32,329 nt of DNA from a virus. Under the pieces are notes generated by a model. That model saw only the letters and a list, made by a program, of their open reading frames with translations. It was not told where the DNA came from and did not search any database. Numbering within the stretch: position 1 is the first letter of the stretch; every line of letters starts with the position of its first letter. The position numbers were made by a program, and so were the translations under genes. Positions 27,605 to 32,329 of the stretch are shown in pieces. The stretch covers positions 1-32,329 of the IMG/VR virus record IMGVR_UViG_3300049596_000327, one strand, 5' to 3'.

Positions 27605-29410
27605 TTAGAACGTTGCATTTCTTAATCTGTTTCTATCTAATTGTTGTTGTGATGTCATGTCGCTACTTACAACATACGCTTGAATAGGCGAACCTAATTG
27701 CCCTAGTTGGTTTTGTCCGTTATTACCTACGATATTAAAGTTTGGAGTTATTACAGTTGAGCCATTCATGCCGCTAGGACTTGAACCTCCACCACTAAAA
27801 CCGCCACCACCACTTGAAGCAGCACCACCCTCAAATTTTTGAGAAGCTATCTTTTTAACGTTAACTAAACCAGCAGTAATTGCAGCACCCATTGCGATAA
27901 AACTAAACGGAGGAGGGCCCGAAGCCAAAGCAGCATTTGCAGCCTTATAAGTATCTATAACAGCAGTTGCAATATTTATTGCCTTTTGTATTTTAAAAGC
28001 TCTTTCTTGTTGTGCTTTTGATTTACCCGCAAACAATTCACTAATGTTCGCTAATGCGTTTAATGTATCTAAAGTTCCTTGTATTTGGTTTGCTCTTAAT
28101 TGTTTTAATTTAGCTTCTTTATCTTCTTCGTCCCTTACTTCTTTTAATCTTATTTCTTCTTTTAAATTAGCTAATAATTGTTCATCTTCTAACTCTTTAA
28201 GCCTTGCTGCTTCTTTCTCATCAGCTTTCTTTTTGGCTTGTTCTGCAAAATAAGCGTATGCTGCAGCGTCTGCATCTATTTCGCCTTGTGCCATCATAGC
28301 ACGTCTTTCTCGCTCTATTTTGTCTTGTTCTGCTTGAATCTTTGCAGCTTCAGCTTTTTTTCTTCTCCTCTCTTCAGCTCTTTTATTCGCTTCCTCTTTT
28401 TCTTTTTTATCCGCTTCGGCTTGTTCTTGTTTTTGTTGGGTAGCAAATCTTATATTCTCAATTCTTAATTTATCGTTTAAGTCTTGTTTTAAATAATATA
28501 ATTCATCGTACTTTGCTTTTGTTTGGTAAATTTCCGCTCTAGTCGCTTTAATTAATTCCGAATCTTCGTCCTCGTATGCTCTTTTTAATATTAATTTTTT
28601 TTGATTGTGTAATTCTTCAATATATTTTATATTTTTTTGCCTTACTATTTCCTCATCTTTTATATTAGCAACTGTTTGTTTATGCAATTTTTTCTCGTCT
28701 GCTCCTTGTGCTTGTAATATTGCTAATTTTGTTTCACCTGATTTTATTAACCTTGAATTACTAGCGTCTATTGCTTCCTTTTGTCTTTCAAATGATTCAT
28801 TTAATTTGTCATTTGCTTCCGCTGCTGACTCCGATGAACTTGAAAAAAAAGCCAACGCACCCACCAATGCAGTAATACCCGCAACGATTAAAAGAACAGG
28901 ATTAGCAGCCATAACAACATTAAGAACTCGCATAGTTGCAGCCCCCGCTACTTGAGCAGCAGTTAACAACTTTTGACCTAATGCAGTTTTTCCAATTACA
29001 GCAGCAAGGTTAGTGAATGAATCCTTTGCAGCCATTACGCTATTGATACCCTCACTTAATGCCATTGCACTTTGAACCTTTAACAATGTCGCCTCAACTG
29101 CTGACGATTCAACACCGATTAAACCCATAGCACCTTGCACCGCACTAAACCCACCCGCAACACCTTGTAAAGCCGTTCCGAATGCTTCAAATTTAGCATC
29201 AGGGTTAAAGGCATCTGTTAAGGCTTTAGCGTCCCCGATTTGGTCTTTAAGTTCAGCGGCTTTCTTTGCTGCGTTTGTCGCTTGTTCAGACGTTGCCCCG
29301 AACTTGGCCGCTAATGCTTCGACTTCTCGTTGTGCTTCCTTTAGTTGTTGTTTAAGTGTGCCTACGCTATCTACTTTAACCTCTAACTCAATTTCCTTTT
29401 TAATAGCCAT
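27605..29410 (-). CDS. Tape measure protein (601 aa)
   Basis: Long helical protein: coiled coil (TLKQQLKEAQREVEALAAKF), a Gly/Ala-rich hydrophobic region including VVMAANPVLLIVAGITALVG, then a very long charged Lys/Glu/Ala coiled coil (residues ~200-440), a second hydrophobic helix, and a Gly/Ser-rich end. This is the standard tape-measure layout. Length sets tail length; by the usual rule of about 0.15 nm per residue, near 90 nm. The first bases overlap the 52-codon gene by 11. Confidence 0.85.
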   Translation of the reverse strand: MAIKKEIELEVKVDSVGTLKQQLKEAQREVEALAAKFGATSEQATNAAKKAAELKDQIGDAKALTDAFNPDAKFEAFGTALQGVAGGFSAVQGAMGLIGVESSAVEATLLKVQSAMALSEGINSVMAAKDSFTNLAAVIGKTALGQKLLTAAQVAGAATMRVLNVVMAANPVLLIVAGITALVGALAFFSSSSESAAEANDKLNESFERQKEAIDASNSRLIKSGETKLAILQAQGADEKKLHKQTVANIKDEEIVRQKNIKYIEELHNQKKLILKRAYEDEDSELIKATRAEIYQTKAKYDELYYLKQDLNDKLRIENIRFATQQKQEQAEADKKEKEEANKRAEERRRKKAEAAKIQAEQDKIERERRAMMAQGEIDADAAAYAYFAEQAKKKADEKEAARLKELEDEQLLANLKEEIRLKEVRDEEDKEAKLKQLRANQIQGTLDTLNALANISELFAGKSKAQQERAFKIQKAINIATAVIDTYKAANAALASGPPPFSFIAMGAAITAGLVNVKKIASQKFEGGAASSGGGGFSGGGSSPSGMNGSTVITPNFNIVGNNGQNQLGQLGSPIQAYVVSSDMTSQQQLDRNRLRNATF

Positions 29411-29558
29411 TTCTTATTGCTTTTATCTTTCTAACTCCTTGCTTATAACTTCCTATAATAGTAGTTTCAATTTTAAACTTTCCTTTTGCTATATCAATGA
29501 ATTCACTTTGTCCGTAAAAATCTGATATTTGTAATAGTTGAATTAGTTGTGCTATCAT
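29400..29558 (-). CDS. Small tail-region protein (52 aa)
   Basis: Reads MIAQLIQLLQISDFYGQSEF, then KGKFKIETTIIGSYKQGVRK and ends NGY. The start overlaps the 788-residue gene as ATGA (29555-29558) and the stop overlaps the tape-measure start by 11 bases, so it fills the whole gap. A basic C-terminus. It could be a tape-measure partner or a coupling peptide. Confidence 0.6.
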   Translation of the reverse strand: MIAQLIQLLQISDFYGQSEFIDIAKGKFKIETTIIGSYKQGVRKIKAIRNGY

Positions 29559-31921
29559 TGTTCTTGTATTATATAATTATTATAAGTTTCAATTGTACCG
29601 TCTTCAAATGTGTACTCTATTTCTAAATCAATAACTTTGTTGTCTCCACCCTCTGTTATTCTATTTGAAAACGTTTCGGTTACTCGTATGTTACCGTCTT
29701 CAGTTATTCTGCCGTAGTAAACATTTGTATCAGTTGGAACGGTTACCGCTATACGTTGTTCACTTGTTATTGTACTTGGCGAAATAGTTACGCCACCCGT
29801 TGTTGTTGTTATTAAAGCACTCTTAACATAGTTAGGAAATAATACTTCAACATCCACTACGCTTGTAGGTTTCTTTGCTCTAAAGTTTGAAATAGGTTTA
29901 ACTGGTCTAAAGTCGTTTATCAATTCTAAACTAACCTCGCCATTAGTTAACTTACTATTCATTTGGTTAATGATATAGCGTTTATCTCTAATCACTAACC
30001 TATCGTTAAGTTTAAGCGTTGTAAGTATGCTTAATGGTAATATAGTTTTAACGTTTGTAATCCTATTCTTTTTATTAAATAGGTTAGATAAATAACCATA
30101 ATAATAAGTTGCAAATTTACCTTGTGTAATTGGCACGTTCAAAAGACTTGAATTATCAGACCCCCAATTTAAAGAATAGTTAACCGTACTTTTCTTCATG
30201 TCTTGTCCGAAAGGCATATAAGTTGTAAGCGTGTTTGTTGTGGTCCCGTTATAGAACTTTATAGACGTACTTTGCTGCTCATACATATAAAGCAAAATAG
30301 GTTTAGGTATGTAAGGTTTAAAGTCAGGCTTTTTAGTTAAGCAAAAACCTACTTGTGTCATTGTTCCTGTAAACTCCGTATGTAATAAGTTTTCAAAAGG
30401 TACTTTAATTTGATAGTCTGCCCCGTCGTAATTGTAAGTATTATTTAAGTCGCCATATTCCTTACCAAATAAATCGAAAAACTCTCTATTCATGAACGAT
30501 TGACTTTGCTCATGCTCAAATTTAATTGTCTTATAAAGTGGAACTCGTGAAACGCTTATTTCTTCAGTCGTTGTGTGTTTAGTTATGTCTATAATTCGTC
30601 CCTTATTATACCAATCCTCTAAAGGTTCAATTTGAAATATAGACGAAGTTTTTGCGTAGCACGTTAGATTAAAGTTTTTGAATATACCCGAAAGGAAATC
30701 ATAAACAGTCATGTCAGGCATTAAAGACGAAAGGTCTAAATCTGAAAAGTTTTGAACCTGATTTGCATTAACACTTGGAATTACATATGTAAATTGTGCC
30801 GTAGTTATATCGTCTTGATACCATGATTCATACTTTACAATATTATATTTACTATCAAAATTTAACGCTCTATTACTTCTTACAAAACAATAGTAATCAC
30901 GGCTTAATCCTATCGTGTTAGTAGTATCCATTGTCGCAATTTGATACGTGTTGTCGCCGCTGCCTGTTATTGTGTTTATTAATGTTCCATTTTCATAAAC
31001 ATCTATGTAATATATAGCGTAAATATCTGACGTATTATATATTGCTAGTTCAATAGTTATATTTGCTTCTATTATTCCATTTGCTATATTTGAATCTTTT
31101 ATTGTTATAGTGTTATTAGTTGTGTTATAAGGTATGTACCCCAAATTAGAATCTAAAAAAGTGTTATAACTTGTTATGTCTATTTGTTCGGATATTGTAA
31201 ATTGTTCAAATAATTCTTTATTCTTACAATATAAAAAACAATTAGTAAATCTTTTATCAGTCAAAAACAATCCTTGAAAGTCTAAACTAAATTTATTCTC
31301 AATTGCTTCAAAGATTTTAGATATTTTTAAAGCAGGAAATAATTCAGTGTAATTTATTCGACCGCCCGGAATACTTATATCTGTACTTGTTGTGTCGCCA
31401 TACGTCCAACGTCTTTGTGAACTAATCAAAGGAAAACGCATATCGTAATCCGTAGTGTCTGTAATTCTCGATTGAACTGCTGAACCCGAATATGTAGTGG
31501 TTACAAATGAATAATCTAAATCTTTTAATTTAGCATCCCCGAACTTATCTTTTAATGAAAGTGTTTCGCCGTAAAAAGTAATCGAATAGTTTTCGTTTTG
31601 GTTATTCTTAACCATTGCCTTTTCCAATTGAATTTTGCCTGTTCTAAAAGGTATATAATCAATTTCAATGTAAGCGTTTCTACGTAGGTTATGGTCTAAA
31701 AGTGTGTCTATATCATTATTATAAAAGTGTTCAAAGATTTTATTATTAACAACACTAGACGGGACTGTAAAAGACTGTGAATAGTCTGTAAATATTTTAC
31801 TAATATCGTTAACATTTTGAATCGAACTAGATACTGTTATTTCTTCGTTATTAAACAATTCTATTTTAGAGTAGTTTCCACTATTCTCAACCGTTTCAAT
31901 ATATAAGTCGACTTTTCTCAT
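29555..31921 (-). CDS. Large tail protein, hub/baseplate-like (788 aa)
   Basis: A complete copy of the protein cut at the window start. The N-terminal part (residues 1-190) is followed by long beta-rich stretches, a segment SLMPDMTVYDFLSGIFKNFN LTCYAKTSSIFQIEPLEDWY near residues 400-450 that resembles the tail-hub type (gp27/gpD-like 'L-x-x-h-x-x-x-F-x-h-x-x'), and a C-terminal Ig-like portion. It lies between a distal-tail-like gene and the tape measure, consistent with a baseplate hub. The family call is tentative. Confidence 0.65.
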   Translation of the reverse strand: MRKVDLYIETVENSGNYSKIELFNNEEITVSSSIQNVNDISKIFTDYSQSFTVPSSVVNNKIFEHFYNNDIDTLLDHNLRRNAYIEIDYIPFRTGKIQLEKAMVKNNQNENYSITFYGETLSLKDKFGDAKLKDLDYSFVTTTYSGSAVQSRITDTTDYDMRFPLISSQRRWTYGDTTSTDISIPGGRINYTELFPALKISKIFEAIENKFSLDFQGLFLTDKRFTNCFLYCKNKELFEQFTISEQIDITSYNTFLDSNLGYIPYNTTNNTITIKDSNIANGIIEANITIELAIYNTSDIYAIYYIDVYENGTLINTITGSGDNTYQIATMDTTNTIGLSRDYYCFVRSNRALNFDSKYNIVKYESWYQDDITTAQFTYVIPSVNANQVQNFSDLDLSSLMPDMTVYDFLSGIFKNFNLTCYAKTSSIFQIEPLEDWYNKGRIIDITKHTTTEEISVSRVPLYKTIKFEHEQSQSFMNREFFDLFGKEYGDLNNTYNYDGADYQIKVPFENLLHTEFTGTMTQVGFCLTKKPDFKPYIPKPILLYMYEQQSTSIKFYNGTTTNTLTTYMPFGQDMKKSTVNYSLNWGSDNSSLLNVPITQGKFATYYYGYLSNLFNKKNRITNVKTILPLSILTTLKLNDRLVIRDKRYIINQMNSKLTNGEVSLELINDFRPVKPISNFRAKKPTSVVDVEVLFPNYVKSALITTTTGGVTISPSTITSEQRIAVTVPTDTNVYYGRITEDGNIRVTETFSNRITEGGDNKVIDLEIEYTFEDGTIETYNNYIIQEQ

Positions 31922-32329
31922 TATAATACGTTGTTTAAAGTGTTGAAATTATAATCAAATTCTAAAGTATAGTTAATAGTTTTTGAATTAATAGATTTAA
32001 ACTTTTCAATGTTTTTAGTTTTGCATCTTACAGGCAAGTCATTTAATAATATCTTTTCACTCAACATTATCTCTTGAATAGTTGCTTTAAAGTTTTCATT
32101 TACCCACCCCGTATTTACTCTTATACTTTCTTTTGCGTTCGTGTTAAATGTTTTTGTTTGTCCCTCTCTATATGAATAACTAGGAAGTACATTAGGCATT
32201 AAATTATATTCAGTATTTTGAATTTCGATATTATCATAACTTGCTTTGAAAAACCATTCTCTTTGCCATGCTCCGTACTTGTTAATAAAGTCAATTGGTA
32301 AAGGTGTATACTTACATTCTTCAATAGGT
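31360..32329. repeat. Terminal overlap, copy B (homologous to 1-970)
   Basis: Second reading of the locus at 1-970, offset 31359. It includes the first 187 codons of the 788-residue gene and the last 136 codons of the distal-tail-like gene. Substitutions relative to copy A are nearly all synonymous; the amino-acid changes I found are I/V and I/M in the hub protein and Y/F and F/Y in the tail protein. Confidence 0.9.
31921..32329 (-). CDS. Distal-tail-like protein, C-terminal part (cut by window end)
   Basis: The last 136 codons of the 351-residue protein, complete at 562-1617. The open frame runs off the right end of the window, so any start inside this piece (for example Met at 32199) is artificial. 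It shares a base with the start of the hub gene (TAATG), exactly as in copy A. Confidence 0.85.
   Translation of the reverse strand, partial: PIEECKYTPLPIDFINKYGAWQREWFFKASYDNIEIQNTEYNLMPNVLPSYSYREGQTKTFNTNAKESIRVNTGWVNENFKATIQEIMLSEKILLNDLPVRCKTKNIEKFKSINSKTINYTLEFDYNFNTLNNVL

Noticed and set aside
31360-32329. The terminal repeat as a gene duplication or a fixed direct terminal repeat of the virion DNA
   Set aside because: A fixed terminal repeat would be identical in both copies, and a duplication would not begin and end exactly at both contig edges in mid-gene. Wrap-around of a variable population is simpler.
1-32329. tRNA genes, integrase, excisionase or attachment site
   Set aside because: No cloverleaf-like sequence, no tyrosine or serine recombinase motifs and no repressor-type gene were recognised on either strand, although I could not run a covariance search.

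Overview
The window is essentially one complete small tailed-phage genome with a long (siphovirus-like) tail, AT-rich and almost certainly infecting a Bacteroidota host, most likely Flavobacterium-like. Host evidence: promoter-like -7 boxes of the Bacteroidota form TAnnTTTG (TACATTTG with TTTG 18 nt upstream, TATATTTG, TATCTTTG), A-rich leaders instead of clear Shine-Dalgarno sites, and a phage lipoprotein whose cysteine is followed by KKDE, as in Bacteroidota surface-export signals. All credible genes lie on the minus strand, so transcription runs from high to low coordinates. I see no integrase, repressor or tRNA, so a lytic lifestyle is likely.

The first 970 bases and the last 970 bases (31360-32329) are homologous without indels, so the sequence wraps around a circular or circularly permuted map of about 31,359 bp. 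The two copies are not identical: I count about 46 substitutions but only four amino-acid changes. The ends therefore seem to come from two related phage variants.

Layout in transcription order. (1) From the promoter at 17444-17473, the early/replication block: ERF recombinase, SSB-like protein with a DLPF tail, a protein resembling only the DNA-binding domain IV of DnaA, MazG-like protein, metallophosphoesterase, then (after a terminator-containing non-coding region at 11597-11722) a PD-(D/E)XK nuclease, replisome organiser/helicase loader, RecA/DnaB-like ATPase, cytosine methyltransferase, NinG, a sigma-like factor and a lipoprotein. (2) Packaging: small and large terminase (4804-3346). (3) Tail: chaperone with a programmed -1 frameshift, tail-terminator and gp10-like proteins, two large tail proteins that cross the contig ends, and the tape measure (to 27605). 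(4) Head: XkdF-like protease, fibre-like proteins, scaffold, major capsid protein, probable tail-tube protein, portal and connector. (5) Receptor-binding proteins with an arabinofuranosidase-type domain, then the lysis cassette (membrane proteins and M15 peptidase), closed by a terminator at 17485-17510 just before the early promoter.

Genes are tightly packed with ATGA/TAATG overlaps. Ten short genes (26-55 codons) fill nearly every apparent gap and are supported mainly by this coupling. The most interesting elements are the frameshift site at 2825-2833, a compact RNA with two hairpins whose loops are perfectly complementary (11597-11687), the stand-alone DnaA domain IV, and the surface-lipoprotein candidate. 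No stretch over 300 bases lacks a gene.
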